Shown here: piece after piece, positions 18,679-27,828 of the stretch
How positions within the stretch are numbered: position 1 is the first letter of the stretch
Layout: each line of letters starts with the position of its first letter
Assembly: GCF_008710035.1 (NCBI RefSeq)
Contig: NZ_VYKI01000005.1
Location: 1 to 51,400, forward strand
Direction of reading: 5' to 3'
DNA from: Stenotrophomonas cyclobalanopsidis
Lineage (GTDB): Bacteria > Pseudomonadota > Gammaproteobacteria > Xanthomonadales > Xanthomonadaceae
Length of the DNA: 51,400 nucleotides
Translations under genes and position numbers: made by a program
The notes under the pieces: generated by a model
Seen by the model: the letters and a program-made list of their open reading frames with translations, nothing else
What the model was told of the DNA's origin: nothing
Databases searched by the model: none

Positions 18679-18939
18679 TCAGTCAGCGGCGGGCTTCACC
18701 CGCATGACCCGTTTGCGGTACTCGTACACGTTGTCACCACGCACGCGCCGTTCCTGCGTACCGGTGATCGAATCGACGCGACGGTCCGAGCCGGTGACCG
18801 GCTTGGCGTCGATCGAGGTTTCGTGTTCGAACGAATGCGATTTGTCGGTGTTGCGGTAATAACGGTACAACGCCCAGTACAGCGCCGTAGCACCGGCCGG
18901 GCCGGCCGCCAGCAACCAGAGACCACTGTCGTCACTCAT
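18679..18939 (-). CDS. Small membrane protein of the zinc-ribbon/SPFH gene set
   Basis: Protein of 86 residues with one hydrophobic segment near the N-terminus (about 8-25) and a charged cytoplasmic or periplasmic tail. Family not recognised. Its ATG overlaps the TGA of the zinc-ribbon gene by four bases (ATGA), so the pair is translationally coupled. Upstream in-frame codons are rejected because they lie inside that gene. Confidence 0.65.
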   Translation of the reverse strand: MSDDSGLWLLAAGPAGATALYWALYRYYRNTDKSHSFEHETSIDAKPVTGSDRRVDSITGTQERRVRGDNVYEYRKRVMRVKPAAD

Positions 18940-20288
18940 GTTGTCGCCACCAGGAAGGCAATTGCGAGGGCTTCGATGACCGTGCCGGTGGCCAGGGCGG
19001 CCAGCAGCATCTTCCATTGCTGCACGGGCACGCTGCCCATGGTTTCACCGGTACGGCCGTTCACGGCGATGTAGTGCAGCATGCCGCCGTTGGTGCCGGG
19101 CTGGTGGTAGGAGTACAGCCAGACCGGCAGGTACATCGACACCCAGCGGCTGCCGTGCACGTCCAGCTGTTCCTGCTCCCAGCGCACGCCACGGTCGTAG
19201 CGGCGAACGCTGGCTTCCACCTGCGCCCGGGCGATCGACAGCAGCTGGTCTTCCAGTCGCGGACGCAGCTTCTCCACATCCACGTTGCGCTTCTCGGACG
19301 TGAAGCCAGCCAGGTAGGACGCGTTCCACTTCACCGCGTTCTTGGTATCGAACGGCAGGATGGTGTTGATGATGTTGTTGGTGTTGGTGCGCGTGTCGAG
19401 GTTGCCGCGCTCGGCCGAGGATTCCAGCGGCAGGTCGTCGACGGTGAATTCGACCTGGCGCTCGACCTGGTAGATGTCCGCGTCGTAGTAGGTCTGCTTG
19501 TTCTTCTCGGTACCGCGGGTGTACTCGCGGGTCTTGATCTCGCCCTTGCCGGCCACCGCCGCGCTGACGTTGCTGTCCACGATCATGTAGGGCAGGTACA
19601 CGCCCACCACGTTTTCCGGGGTGAACTGGTCCTTGAAGGCCTTCAGCGCGAACATCCGGCGCTTGTCCACGAACTGGCGGATGCGCGCAACCGCATCGTC
19701 CTTCTTTATGTGGAAGGGCAACACGGCATCGGGCACGGCGCCGTTGCTGATCTGTTCGTTGACGCCGAAGACGTGGCGGCACCAGTGGCAGCGCGCGGTC
19801 ATCGTGCTTTCGGTGTTGACCGTGACCTCGGCGCCACAGCCGCCGCACTTGAAGGTCATCAGCGCCGAGGTATCGGCGTCGATGTCGCGTGCGCCGGAGG
19901 CGATGACCGTGCCCTGCAGCTGCTCCAGCGCTTCGCCCAGCCCGAATTCCTCCTCCACCCGCGCGCCATGCCATTCGTGACGGCAATACAGGCAGACCAG
20001 GACGTCGGTGCCGAGTTTGGGGCGGATGTCGGTGCTGCCGCACTTCGGGCAGCGGTTCAGGCCATCCTTGAGTTCGCTGGCCGAGGTGTCGATGGCCAGC
20101 GGATCAGGCGCCTCGACTTCATCACGGATGGCCTGCGGCAGCGTGCTGGTATCCAGCGGGAAGCTGCCAGGCGGGGGCGGGACATCCTGCGGCGAGCCCG
20201 GACCATCCAGCTTCGCCGCCGGCAAGGGCGGGGGCGAAGCGGGAGCGGCCTGGGGCAGTGGCGGAGGACCGTTTCTGGGGTCGGACAT
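18936..20288 (-). CDS. TFIIB-type zinc-ribbon membrane protein
   Basis: Protein of 450 residues. A Pro-rich N-terminus (1-45) precedes a first zinc ribbon (CPKCGS..CLYCRHEW, about 80-105) and a second (CGGCGAE..CHWC, about 150-172). A long middle region of beta character follows, with VVGVYLPYMIVDSNV and YLPVWLYSYHQP. One C-terminal membrane helix (about 425-447) anchors it. Such proteins are commonly encoded next to an SPFH protein, as here, and are often mislabelled as helicase or primosomal N'. Function is unknown; the pairing suggests membrane maintenance or stress. Confidence 0.75.
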   Translation of the reverse strand: MSDPRNGPPPLPQAAPASPPPLPAAKLDGPGSPQDVPPPPGSFPLDTSTLPQAIRDEVEAPDPLAIDTSASELKDGLNRCPKCGSTDIRPKLGTDVLVCLYCRHEWHGARVEEEFGLGEALEQLQGTVIASGARDIDADTSALMTFKCGGCGAEVTVNTESTMTARCHWCRHVFGVNEQISNGAVPDAVLPFHIKKDDAVARIRQFVDKRRMFALKAFKDQFTPENVVGVYLPYMIVDSNVSAAVAGKGEIKTREYTRGTEKNKQTYYDADIYQVERQVEFTVDDLPLESSAERGNLDTRTNTNNIINTILPFDTKNAVKWNASYLAGFTSEKRNVDVEKLRPRLEDQLLSIARAQVEASVRRYDRGVRWEQEQLDVHGSRWVSMYLPVWLYSYHQPGTNGGMLHYIAVNGRTGETMGSVPVQQWKMLLAALATGTVIEALAIAFLVATT

Positions 20289-20308
20289 GGGTCTGCGGGT
20301 CCGGCGGC

Positions 20309-21448
20309 TTACAGGCCAAGCGCCTTGGCCTTCAGCGCGTCGTAGTCGCCCTGGGTGATCAGGCCCAGGTCGAGCATTTCCTTGGCCTTCTTCAGCTTGG
20401 CCACCGGATCATCGGCGGCCGGCGCGGTCGGCTGCTGCAGGCTGCCCGCACCGAACATGCCCGAGGCCATGCCGACGCCGACCAGGCCCGCCGCGCCGCC
20501 GTTCTCGCCGGCCGACTGGATGCCCTGGGCCACGCTGGCCTGCAGGTTGGAATTGCCGCGCGAGCCGGACAGCGCATCGGCGCGCTGCACGGTCTTCAGC
20601 AGTTCACGGGTGTTGGCGTCGTACTCGATCGAGACGATGGCGGTCTTGACGATGGCCAGGCCGCGGTCGGATTTCCATTGGTAGGCCTGTTCGACGGCGG
20701 CGGACAGGCTCTGCGCGAAGCCGATCGAATCCTGCTGCAGCTTGGTGATGCGGTTGCCCTTGGACGGGTCGTTGCTGTACAGGCTGAACGCTGGTGCCAG
20801 CGAACCCACCACTTCATTGAACAGCTGGGTGGCGGCGGCATTGTCCATGTCGGTGAAGTCGAACACCTGGCCCGGGCGCAGGTAGCTGGCCGGCACGAAG
20901 TTCTTCACGAACAGGATCGGGTCGACGATCTTCAGCGTGTACGAGCCACGGGTAACCGCGCCCACCTGGGTGTTGAGGAAGGCATCGTCCCAGTAGATTT
21001 CCGACTGGGTACCGAAGCGGTTGTCCGGCAGTTCCTTCAGCGAGACGAAGAAGGCGGCCTGCTGCGAGCCCGGCTGGCCACCGAACTTGAAGCGTTCCCA
21101 GCTCTGCTTGATGAAGGTGCTGACCAGCCCGTCACCGGCGAAGATCGACTGCGAGTTGAGGTCGTCCGAGCGCCACTCGTAGCCTCCCGGCTCGGCAACG
21201 AACGCGGTGATCGCGCCGTCCTGGAACAGCAGCAGGCCGTAGCCTTCGGGCACGACGATCTTCGAGCCGTTGCTGATGATGTTGGACGAGCCGCTGGTGT
21301 TGGAACCACGGCCGGCATTGGTGCCCTGCGGCACGGCCGCGAACAGGGCTGCGGTCGACGGCAGGCCCGTCGGCACGGTGTAGAAGTCTTTCCACTGGTC
21401 GGCCAGAACACCGCCCACTGCACCCTTGACCGCCTGTACCAGACCCAT
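20309..21448 (-). CDS. SPFH-domain protein with C-terminal SHOCT motif
   Basis: Protein of 379 residues related to SPFH proteins annotated as virion-core-like. An N-terminal amphipathic region (MGLVQAVKGAVGGVLADQW) leads to an SPFH/band-7-like domain (about 65-290). A Gly/Ala/Met-rich linker follows, and the end is a SHOCT motif (DPVAKLKKAKEMLDLGLITQGDYDALK). AGGGAG stands six bases before the ATG at 21448, which rules out the upstream extension. It probably oligomerises at the membrane together with the downstream zinc-ribbon protein, 20 bases away. Role unknown. Confidence 0.78.
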   Translation of the reverse strand: MGLVQAVKGAVGGVLADQWKDFYTVPTGLPSTAALFAAVPQGTNAGRGSNTSGSSNIISNGSKIVVPEGYGLLLFQDGAITAFVAEPGGYEWRSDDLNSQSIFAGDGLVSTFIKQSWERFKFGGQPGSQQAAFFVSLKELPDNRFGTQSEIYWDDAFLNTQVGAVTRGSYTLKIVDPILFVKNFVPASYLRPGQVFDFTDMDNAAATQLFNEVVGSLAPAFSLYSNDPSKGNRITKLQQDSIGFAQSLSAAVEQAYQWKSDRGLAIVKTAIVSIEYDANTRELLKTVQRADALSGSRGNSNLQASVAQGIQSAGENGGAAGLVGVGMASGMFGAGSLQQPTAPAADDPVAKLKKAKEMLDLGLITQGDYDALKAKALGL

Positions 21449-21563
21449 GACCTGCTCCCTGTGGTTACCGGACAGGCACCATGCCTGTCGTGCCCGGCTG
21501 ACTATAGTGGAGCGGGGCGGTGGCTCGCCACCGGTCATGGTGGCGGCCATTCATCTGGCAGGA

Positions 21564-22097
21564 TCAGCGTACGGACTGCGGAACCTTCCTCAGCTTCGAA
21601 GTGTCATAGCCCATCGCGGCGATGCGCTCGACCGCAGCCTGATACTCCTGCGGCGACACCTGCGGCGTGCGCGCCATGTACCAGACATAGTCGCGCTTGC
21701 TGCGGCCGACGATCGTCTGCTGATAGTCGTCGTCCAGCCAGGCGATGATGTACTCGGCCTGGATCGGCCAGATGAACTGCATGCCCCACACCGCGCCGGC
21801 ACCTTCCTTTTCCACCCGGCCGACCGGGTGCATGCTCTTGTATGGCGCCTGGAAGCTGCCCTTACGGTAGGTGAAGGTGGTCTGGATGCGTCCATCCGGC
21901 CGTAGGTAATAGCTCTCGACGGCGTCAAAAGCCTCGCGCTCCGGCCGGGAGGGAATGTGGGCGATCACGTACCAGTCGCCCATGAAGCGTGGCACGTCCA
22001 CTGACGCTTCGCGTGGCAGTGGCCGGGTGTCCTGGCTGCTGCAGCCGGTGCCGAACAGGGCCAACGTCAACAGGGTGAACAAGGGGGGCATACGCAT
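21564..22097 (-). CDS. blc: Outer-membrane lipoprotein lipocalin (Blc family)
   Basis: Lipocalin of 177 residues. A lipoprotein signal ends at LFGTGC, with the lipidated Cys at about 19. The lipocalin signature is FMGDWYVIAHIPS, and YVWYMARTP and the internal WGMQFIWPI strand fit Blc, which binds fatty acids and lysophospholipids. AAGGAG lies seven bases before the ATG. It is the last gene of the lipid operon, 12 bases after the methyltransferase gene, so it may store or carry modified lipids at the outer membrane. Confidence 0.9.
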   Translation of the reverse strand: MRMPPLFTLLTLALFGTGCSSQDTRPLPREASVDVPRFMGDWYVIAHIPSRPEREAFDAVESYYLRPDGRIQTTFTYRKGSFQAPYKSMHPVGRVEKEGAGAVWGMQFIWPIQAEYIIAWLDDDYQQTIVGRSKRDYVWYMARTPQVSPQEYQAAVERIAAMGYDTSKLRKVPQSVR

Positions 22098-22109
22098 GGC
22101 CAGTCTCCT

Positions 22110-23183
22110 TCAGCGGGGGCGGAACAGGTAGTGGGCGACAAGCCACTGCTGGCCTTGGTCATAGCCGAACAGCTCAGCGCAGGCCATCCAGAACATGCGC
22201 CAGCGCTGCCACCAGATGCGTGCGGCGGCCCCGCCGTAGGTCGCCTGCAGGATCGGCATCAGCTGCGAGCGGGCCGCGTCCTGGTTGTCCAGCCAGTGGT
22301 TGGCGGTGCGCTGGTAGTGGGTGCCGTCGAGCAGCCAGCGCTGGTCCAGCTGCAGGTGCTGCTGGAAGTGCAGGAGGGTGTCGGCCGCCGGCATCAGGCC
22401 ACCGGTGAAGAAGTGCCGCCCCATCCAGTTGTCATCGCCTTCGGTATCGAACGGGTACATCAGCGTGCGGTGGGCGAAGATGTGCACGAAGAGGGCGCCG
22501 TCCGGCCGCAGCCAGCCAGCGATGCGCTGCAGCAGCTGCTGGTAGTTGCGCACGTGCTCGAACATCTCCACCGACACGCAGCGGTCGAAACGCGCGCTCG
22601 GCAGGTCCAGCTGGTTCACGTCACGGGTGAGCACCTCGACGTTGCGCAGGCCCCGTGCCTGGCACTGGCCCATGATGTGCTCGCGCTGGCTGTTTGAATT
22701 GGACACCGCGGTAATGCGTGCATTCGGGTAACGCTCGGCCATCCACAAGGTCAACGAACCCCAGCCACAGCCGAGTTCGAGGATATCCTGGCCATCGCCC
22801 AGCTCGGCGCGCTGCGAATACAGCTCCAGCATCGCCTCTTCGGCCTGGTCCAGCGTCTCGTGACCGGTGCGGTAGTAACAGCTGCTGTACTTCAGGCGCT
22901 TGCCGAGGCAGGCCTGGAAGAATGCGGCCGGCACTTCGTAGTGCTGGCGGTTGGCGGCATCGACGTGCAGGGCGAGCGGGCTGCCGGCCAGCTCGGCGAT
23001 GCGTCGCTGGAACCGCACCGACTGTCCTTCCTGGCCGCCTTCGTCCTCCTCCTGCAGGCGCTGCGCGCACAGGCGACGGATGCCCGCACGTAGCGCCGCG
23101 TCCGGGATCCAGCCGCGCTCGGCCCAGCCGGTCAGGCCGCCTTCGATTTCGACGGGTGGGTACAGCGTGGTGGTGGCGTTCAT
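22110..23183 (-). CDS. CFA-synthase-like SAM methyltransferase
   Basis: Methyltransferase of 357 residues in the cyclopropane-fatty-acid/coclaurine-N-methyltransferase superfamily. The SAM-binding loop is DILELGCGWGSLTLWMAERYP (about 145-165), preceded by YSSCYYRTGHETLDQAEEAML. It is the second CFA-like enzyme of the operon and clearly distinct from the one at 24529. Its ATG overlaps the TGA of the DUF1295 gene by four bases; AAGGA lies nine bases upstream. In furan-fatty-acid and related pathways a second methyltransferase alkylates the fatty chain, which is a plausible role here. Confidence 0.82.
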   Translation of the reverse strand: MNATTTLYPPVEIEGGLTGWAERGWIPDAALRAGIRRLCAQRLQEEDEGGQEGQSVRFQRRIAELAGSPLALHVDAANRQHYEVPAAFFQACLGKRLKYSSCYYRTGHETLDQAEEAMLELYSQRAELGDGQDILELGCGWGSLTLWMAERYPNARITAVSNSNSQREHIMGQCQARGLRNVEVLTRDVNQLDLPSARFDRCVSVEMFEHVRNYQQLLQRIAGWLRPDGALFVHIFAHRTLMYPFDTEGDDNWMGRHFFTGGLMPAADTLLHFQQHLQLDQRWLLDGTHYQRTANHWLDNQDAARSQLMPILQATYGGAAARIWWQRWRMFWMACAELFGYDQGQQWLVAHYLFRPR

Positions 23184-23971
23184 GGCTGGCGGTCCTTGGA
23201 AGGGGAGGTGCGGGGAAACCACGGGAAGAACATCGGGGTGCTGCGCTGATACTCGCGGTAGTCCTCGCCGCGGCTGCGCAGGGCCTGTTTTTCGGTGAAG
23301 GGAACGCCGCTGAGGTAGCGCAGGAACAGGTACATCACCACCGGTCCCGACCACGCCAGCCACCACAGCGGTGAGCCGACGGCCAGCAGCACGTAGGTGA
23401 ACCAGTGCAACCACTCGAAGAAATAGTTGGGATGGCGCGAATAGCGCCACAGCCCCTGCCGGCAGGTCTTTCCCTTGTTGGCGGGGTCGGCGCGGAAGCG
23501 TGCAAGCTGGCGGTCGGCCAGTGCTTCGCCACCGACGCTGAGCAGCCACACGGCCACGGCGGCGGCGATCCAGCCGGCATGGCCGCTGGCCGGATTGCGC
23601 GCCACGGCCAGGAACGGCAGGGCGAACAGCACCACCAGCAGCGCCTGGGCCATGAAGAAGCCGAAGATCTTTCCCTGGTGGCCGTTCCAGTGTTCGCGCA
23701 GGTAGCGGTAGCGACCGTCCTCGTCTTCGCTGCGCACGCGGTGCCACAGATGCAGGGCCAGCCGGCTGCCCCACAGGCCGCCCAGCACCGCCAGTGCGAT
23801 GCGCGGCTGCAGGCCGCCGTCACCCAGCCAGGCCAGCAGCAGTGCACCCGCGGCCACACCCTTGGCCCACAGCACGTCGACCACACCGATGTTGCAGTGG
23901 CGGCGCTGCCAGGCCCAGCCCCAGCACATCACCAGCACTGCGTAGAGCAGCACCCAGCCAAGCAGGTTCAT
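23180..23971 (-). CDS. DUF1295 integral membrane protein (steroid 5-alpha-reductase-like)
   Basis: Membrane protein of 263 residues with about six hydrophobic segments. The C-terminal signature GLWRYSRHPNYFFEWLHWFTY with the RGEDYREYQR tail identifies DUF1295, related to steroid reductases and isoprenylcysteine methyltransferases. It probably acts on a lipid substrate, reducing or isomerising a double bond. Start and stop overlap its neighbours by four bases on both sides, so it is embedded in the lipid operon. Confidence 0.82.
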   Translation of the reverse strand: MNLLGWVLLYAVLVMCWGWAWQRRHCNIGVVDVLWAKGVAAGALLLAWLGDGGLQPRIALAVLGGLWGSRLALHLWHRVRSEDEDGRYRYLREHWNGHQGKIFGFFMAQALLVVLFALPFLAVARNPASGHAGWIAAAVAVWLLSVGGEALADRQLARFRADPANKGKTCRQGLWRYSRHPNYFFEWLHWFTYVLLAVGSPLWWLAWSGPVVMYLFLRYLSGVPFTEKQALRSRGEDYREYQRSTPMFFPWFPRTSPSKDRQP

Positions 23972-24513
23972 GCGCGCACTCCTTTTGTGTGTTCAACCGC
24001 CTTGTCAATGCTGCGGCGTGCCAGCGCGCACAGCAACGAAAGGGCAATGCTCCAGCCAACGCCCAAGAGCAGGACGCCCTGCCACACGGGTGAGCTGAAT
24101 TGCACGGCCTGGAAACCACGCGCCGCCGACAGATAGGCCAGCGGTGCCAGCAGCAGGCCAAACAGCACCGGCAGCAGGCGGTACCGCTGCAGGAACGTCA
24201 TCGAGCTGGTCAGTGTCATCGCGAACGCGGCCCACAGGGCCATGATCCACGGCGGCGGTGCCCATCCCAGCGGTGCGGCGGCATAGCGCACGGTGCCGCT
24301 GGCGGCGGCAGTGCCATCCACCAGCCAGGCGCAGGCGAGGGCGAGCAGCAGCAGGCGCAGGTCGACGCGCGGCACCGGGCTGGTCAGCAGCTGGCTGGCG
24401 AGATACAGCGCCGCGGCCAGCAGTGCCGGCCATTGCCAGCCGCGACCCGCGCCAGCCACGGCGCACAGCCAGACCAGCTGGTTGCCGAGCAGGTTGGCCC
24501 AGGTCCGTTTCAT
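23968..24513 (-). CDS. DUF2878 membrane protein
   Basis: Small integral membrane protein of 181 residues with about five to six hydrophobic segments (WANLLGNQLVWLCAVAGAGRG start). It matches the DUF2878 pattern, a family usually found beside CFA synthase, DUF1365 and DUF1295 genes as here. GGAGG stands six bases before the ATG. Role unknown; probably part of a membrane-bound lipid-modifying complex. Confidence 0.75.
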   Translation of the reverse strand: MKRTWANLLGNQLVWLCAVAGAGRGWQWPALLAAALYLASQLLTSPVPRVDLRLLLLALACAWLVDGTAAASGTVRYAAAPLGWAPPPWIMALWAAFAMTLTSSMTFLQRYRLLPVLFGLLLAPLAYLSAARGFQAVQFSSPVWQGVLLLGVGWSIALSLLCALARRSIDKAVEHTKGVRA

Positions 24514-24528
24514 GCAAGGCCTCCCATC

Positions 24529-25788
24529 TCAGGCCTCGCTTCCGGCGGGAACGTCGGTGCAATGGCCCGGCCGTGCCAGCAGCAGGTGCGACACGCCAAT
24601 GGAGCGCTCCAGGAAGCCACCCTCGCAGTAGGCCAGATAGAACTCCCACAGGCGGCAGAAGCGCTCGTCGAAACCCTGTGCCTGTACGGCGGCGCGCTGG
24701 GCCAGGAAGCGCTGCCGCCAGGCGCGCAGGGTGAGTGCGTAGGAATGGCCAAAGTCCTGCTGGGCGATCAGTTGCAGGTCGCTGGCCCGGGTCTTGGCCG
24801 CCATGATCGCGTTGATCGAAGGAATGAAGCTGCCAGGGAACACGAAGCGCTTGATGTAGTCGACGCTGCGCCGCGCCTGTTCGTAGCGGTGGTCTTCGAT
24901 GGTGATCGCCTGCAGCAGGGCCACGCCATCAGGCTTCAGCAGGCGCTGCAGGGTCCCCATGTAGGTATCGAGGAATTCGGCGCCGATGGCCTCGATCATC
25001 TCGATGGAGACCAGCTTGTCGAACTGGCCCCGCAGGTCGCGGTAGTCCTGCATCAGCACGGTCACGTGCTCCTGCAGGCCCGCGTCCTGCACGCGCTGCA
25101 CGGCCAGTGCGTGCTGTTCGGCTGAAATGGTGGTGGTGGTGACGTGGCAGCCGTAATGGCGTGCCGCATGCACGGCAAAGCCGCCCCAGCCGGTGCCGAT
25201 CTCGACCACGCGGTCGCCCGGCTGCAGCTGCAGCTGCTGGCAGATGCGGTCCAGCTTGCGGGTCGAGGCCACTTCCAGCGGCTCGTCCGCCTGTGCATAC
25301 AGCGCCGAGGAATACATCAGGTCCGGCGACAGGAACAGCGCGAAGAAATCGTTGCCGAGGTCGTAGTGGGCGGCGATGTTGCGGCGGCTGCCTTCGCGGC
25401 TGTTGCGGCGCAGGCGGTTCCAGCCGCGCAGCAGCCAGCCAGCGGCGCGCGCCGGGCCGCGCTCCATGCCGTCCAGCAGATTGCGGTTGCGCACCAGCAG
25501 GCGGACCAGCGCGACCAGGTCATCGCAGCGCCAGTCGCCGTGGATGTAGCTTTCGCCCGCGCCGACGCTGCCCTGCGCGGCCACCTTGCGGTAAAAGGCC
25601 GAGTCGTCGATGGTCACCGTGGCCTGCAGCGGGCCCTGGCCATCCCCCAGCAGCTCCTCGCCGAAGGCATCGCGTACGCGCAGCTGGCCATCGTGCATCG
25701 GCGCCAGCTGCGCCAGCAGGCGACGGCGCAGGAAGGCATCCAGTGCACCGGCACGGGGCAGGGCCACCGAAGGCGTCAGGTTGTTCAT
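24529..25788 (-). CDS. cfa: Cyclopropane-fatty-acid-phospholipid synthase
   Basis: Enzyme of 419 residues that adds a SAM-derived methylene group to unsaturated acyl chains of phospholipids. Visible are NIAAHYDLGNDFFALFLSPDLMYSSA (about 140-165), the SAM loop VVEIGTGWGGFAVHAARHYG (about 195-215) and SIEMIEAIGAEFLDTYM. An N-terminal lipid-binding region (1-130) is typical. The final ERSIGVSHLLL segment also fits. It overlaps the DUF1365 gene by four bases. In characterised ChrR/sigma regulons a CFA-type gene is a regular target. Confidence 0.92.
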   Translation of the reverse strand: MNNLTPSVALPRAGALDAFLRRRLLAQLAPMHDGQLRVRDAFGEELLGDGQGPLQATVTIDDSAFYRKVAAQGSVGAGESYIHGDWRCDDLVALVRLLVRNRNLLDGMERGPARAAGWLLRGWNRLRRNSREGSRRNIAAHYDLGNDFFALFLSPDLMYSSALYAQADEPLEVASTRKLDRICQQLQLQPGDRVVEIGTGWGGFAVHAARHYGCHVTTTTISAEQHALAVQRVQDAGLQEHVTVLMQDYRDLRGQFDKLVSIEMIEAIGAEFLDTYMGTLQRLLKPDGVALLQAITIEDHRYEQARRSVDYIKRFVFPGSFIPSINAIMAAKTRASDLQLIAQQDFGHSYALTLRAWRQRFLAQRAAVQAQGFDERFCRLWEFYLAYCEGGFLERSIGVSHLLLARPGHCTDVPAGSEA

Positions 25789-26552
25789 CGCGGTTTCTCG
25801 GCAAGGGAAGGGTGGTCGTGCACGGGGTTGCGTTTCAGCCACAGGCGCAGCGCCTGCCAGTGGATGGCGGCGACCACCTGCACGGTCATCAGAGGGTAGG
25901 CCAGCAGCACCCGCGCCAAGCCGCGGCCGTCCAGCGGATGGCGCTGCATGGACTGGGTCGCATCGAACTGGCGCACGCCCTCGCGCCAGACCTGCATGTG
26001 CACGCGCAGCGCATCGCCGGGGGCGTTGAAGCGCCAGTCGTAGCGGCAGTCCATCGGCATGAAGGGCGACACGTGGAAGCACTTGTCGAACTGCCAGCGC
26101 AGGCTGCCGCCTTCGTGCTGCGCCTGCTCAACCGGCAGCACGTAGGCGTGGTGTTCCTTCCACGGCGTATTGGTGATGTCGGCGACGATGCAGTCCAGGG
26201 TGCTGCCGTCGGCCTGATAGCAGTAGTAGAAGCTGACCGGATTGAACACATGGCCGCCAAAACGCAGGTGGGTCAGCAGCCGCACCGGTCCTTCCGGGCG
26301 GCGGTCCAGCGCGGTGGCGGCATGGTCGCGCACGGCATCGGCCAGTGGCACCTTCGCGTCGCCCAGGTAGTCGCTGCGACGGAACTCGGCCAGGTTGCGG
26401 CGGTTGACCGACCACAGCCAGCGCCCGGCGAAGATCGTGTCCAGCTCATCCAGGTCCAGCAGCAGCTGCGCGACCGGGTAGCGGAACGCGTGCGCATGCG
26501 GATGGTGCCGCCGGTGCTGCACCTGTCCGATATAGAGCGCACTGGCGGTCAT
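25785..26552 (-). CDS. DUF1365 protein
   Basis: Protein of 255 residues matching DUF1365 (MTASALYIGQVQHRRHHPHAHAF start; HLRFGGHVFNPVSFYYCY; DKCFHVSPFMPMDCRYDWRF). The family is almost always encoded between a FAD oxidoreductase and a CFA synthase, as here. Biochemical role is not established. Start and stop each overlap a neighbour by four bases. Confidence 0.85.
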   Translation of the reverse strand: MTASALYIGQVQHRRHHPHAHAFRYPVAQLLLDLDELDTIFAGRWLWSVNRRNLAEFRRSDYLGDAKVPLADAVRDHAATALDRRPEGPVRLLTHLRFGGHVFNPVSFYYCYQADGSTLDCIVADITNTPWKEHHAYVLPVEQAQHEGGSLRWQFDKCFHVSPFMPMDCRYDWRFNAPGDALRVHMQVWREGVRQFDATQSMQRHPLDGRGLARVLLAYPLMTVQVVAAIHWQALRLWLKRNPVHDHPSLAEKPR

Positions 26553-27826
26553 GCCGTGATCTCGGTCGGCCGCAGCGGCGAGGCGATGCCGGTGCGGGCG
26601 CGCAGCGCGTCGACCGTGCGCCGTGCGCTGGCGATGCCATCCTCATGGAAACCCCAGCCCCAGTAGGCACCGGCGAACCAGGTGTGGCGGTGGCCCTGGA
26701 TCTCGCCCCAGCGCTGCTGTGCCCGCACGGCGGCATGGTCGTGCACGGGGTGCGCGTAGTGCAGGCGGCGCAGCACCTTGGCCGGATCGATGGCATCGCT
26801 GCGGTTGAGGGTCACCACCAGCGGCGTCTCGCCGGGCAGGCCCTGCAGCAGGTTCATGCAGTAGCTGACCGTGCAGGGCGCCGAAGGATCTTCCGGCACG
26901 TGTGCGTTCCAGGCAGCCCAGGCCTTTCGGTTGGCCGGCAGCAGCGAGGCGTCCGTGTGCAGCACGGCCTCGTTGGCCTGGTAGCGGATCGTGCCCAGCA
27001 CCGCGCTTTCGACCGGATCGGCGTCTGCCAGCAGCGCCAGGGCCTGGTCACTGTGGCAGGCCAGGATCACCTCGTCGAAGCCCTCGATGCCGGCCGCGCT
27101 GTGCACGCGCGCGCCCCACGGCATGCGCTCGACCGCCTGCACCGGCGTCTCCAGCCGCTCATGCACGCGCCAGCGGCTGCGCAGCGCATCCACGTAGCGC
27201 GCCGAGCCGCCCTTGACCACACGCCACGGCGGGCGACCGGTCATCTGCAGCATCTGGTGGTTGGCCATGAACTGCACCAGGTAGCGCGCCGGGAAATCCA
27301 GCACGGTGGCCGTGGGCGAAGACCACAGCGCCGATGCCATCGGCAGCAGGTGTTCCTCCACGAAGGCATCACCGAAGCGCTGCAGGCGCAGATACTGTCC
27401 CAGCGTCGGGCCTTCGGCCTCGGCCAGCAGCAGAGGTGCGTCCCGGTAGAAGCGGCGCAGGTCGGCCAGCATGCCCCAGAAGCGCGGCGAGACGAGGTTG
27501 CGGCGCTGGCAGAACAGGCCGTCCAGCGAGGTGGCGTTGTATTCCACGCCACTGCGGTCGCTGTGCATCGAGAAGCTCATCGTGGTCGGCTGTGACGCCA
27601 CGCCCAGCTCGTCGAACAACGCCGTCAGCAGCGGATAGTGCTGTGGATTGAAGACGATGAAGCCGGTGTCGACCGACATCTGTTGGCCGTCGACCTGCAC
27701 CTGATGGGTGTGGGTGTGCCCACCCAGGTAGTCGTTGGCTTCATACAGGGTGACTTCGTGCTCGCCGTCCAGCCAGTAAGCGCTGGCCAGCCCTGCAATG
27801 CCCGAACCGATGACCGCGATGCGCAT
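26549..27826 (-). CDS. FAD-dependent amine-oxidase-like oxidoreductase
   Basis: Flavoprotein of 425 residues. The dinucleotide fold is at the very N-terminus (MRIAVIGSGIAGLASAYWL, then YEANDYLGGHTHTH). The closing FAD motif is near FAGAYWGWGFHEDGIASA. The class is called NAD/FAD-binding amine oxidase and, in furan-fatty-acid biosynthesis of Rhodobacter, a related flavoprotein desaturates methylated acyl chains. AAGGA lies six bases before the ATG. The desaturase gene ends two bases upstream, so both are in one transcript. Confidence 0.87.
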   Translation of the reverse strand: MRIAVIGSGIAGLASAYWLDGEHEVTLYEANDYLGGHTHTHQVQVDGQQMSVDTGFIVFNPQHYPLLTALFDELGVASQPTTMSFSMHSDRSGVEYNATSLDGLFCQRRNLVSPRFWGMLADLRRFYRDAPLLLAEAEGPTLGQYLRLQRFGDAFVEEHLLPMASALWSSPTATVLDFPARYLVQFMANHQMLQMTGRPPWRVVKGGSARYVDALRSRWRVHERLETPVQAVERMPWGARVHSAAGIEGFDEVILACHSDQALALLADADPVESAVLGTIRYQANEAVLHTDASLLPANRKAWAAWNAHVPEDPSAPCTVSYCMNLLQGLPGETPLVVTLNRSDAIDPAKVLRRLHYAHPVHDHAAVRAQQRWGEIQGHRHTWFAGAYWGWGFHEDGIASARRTVDALRARTGIASPLRPTEITA

Positions 27827-27828
27827 GC

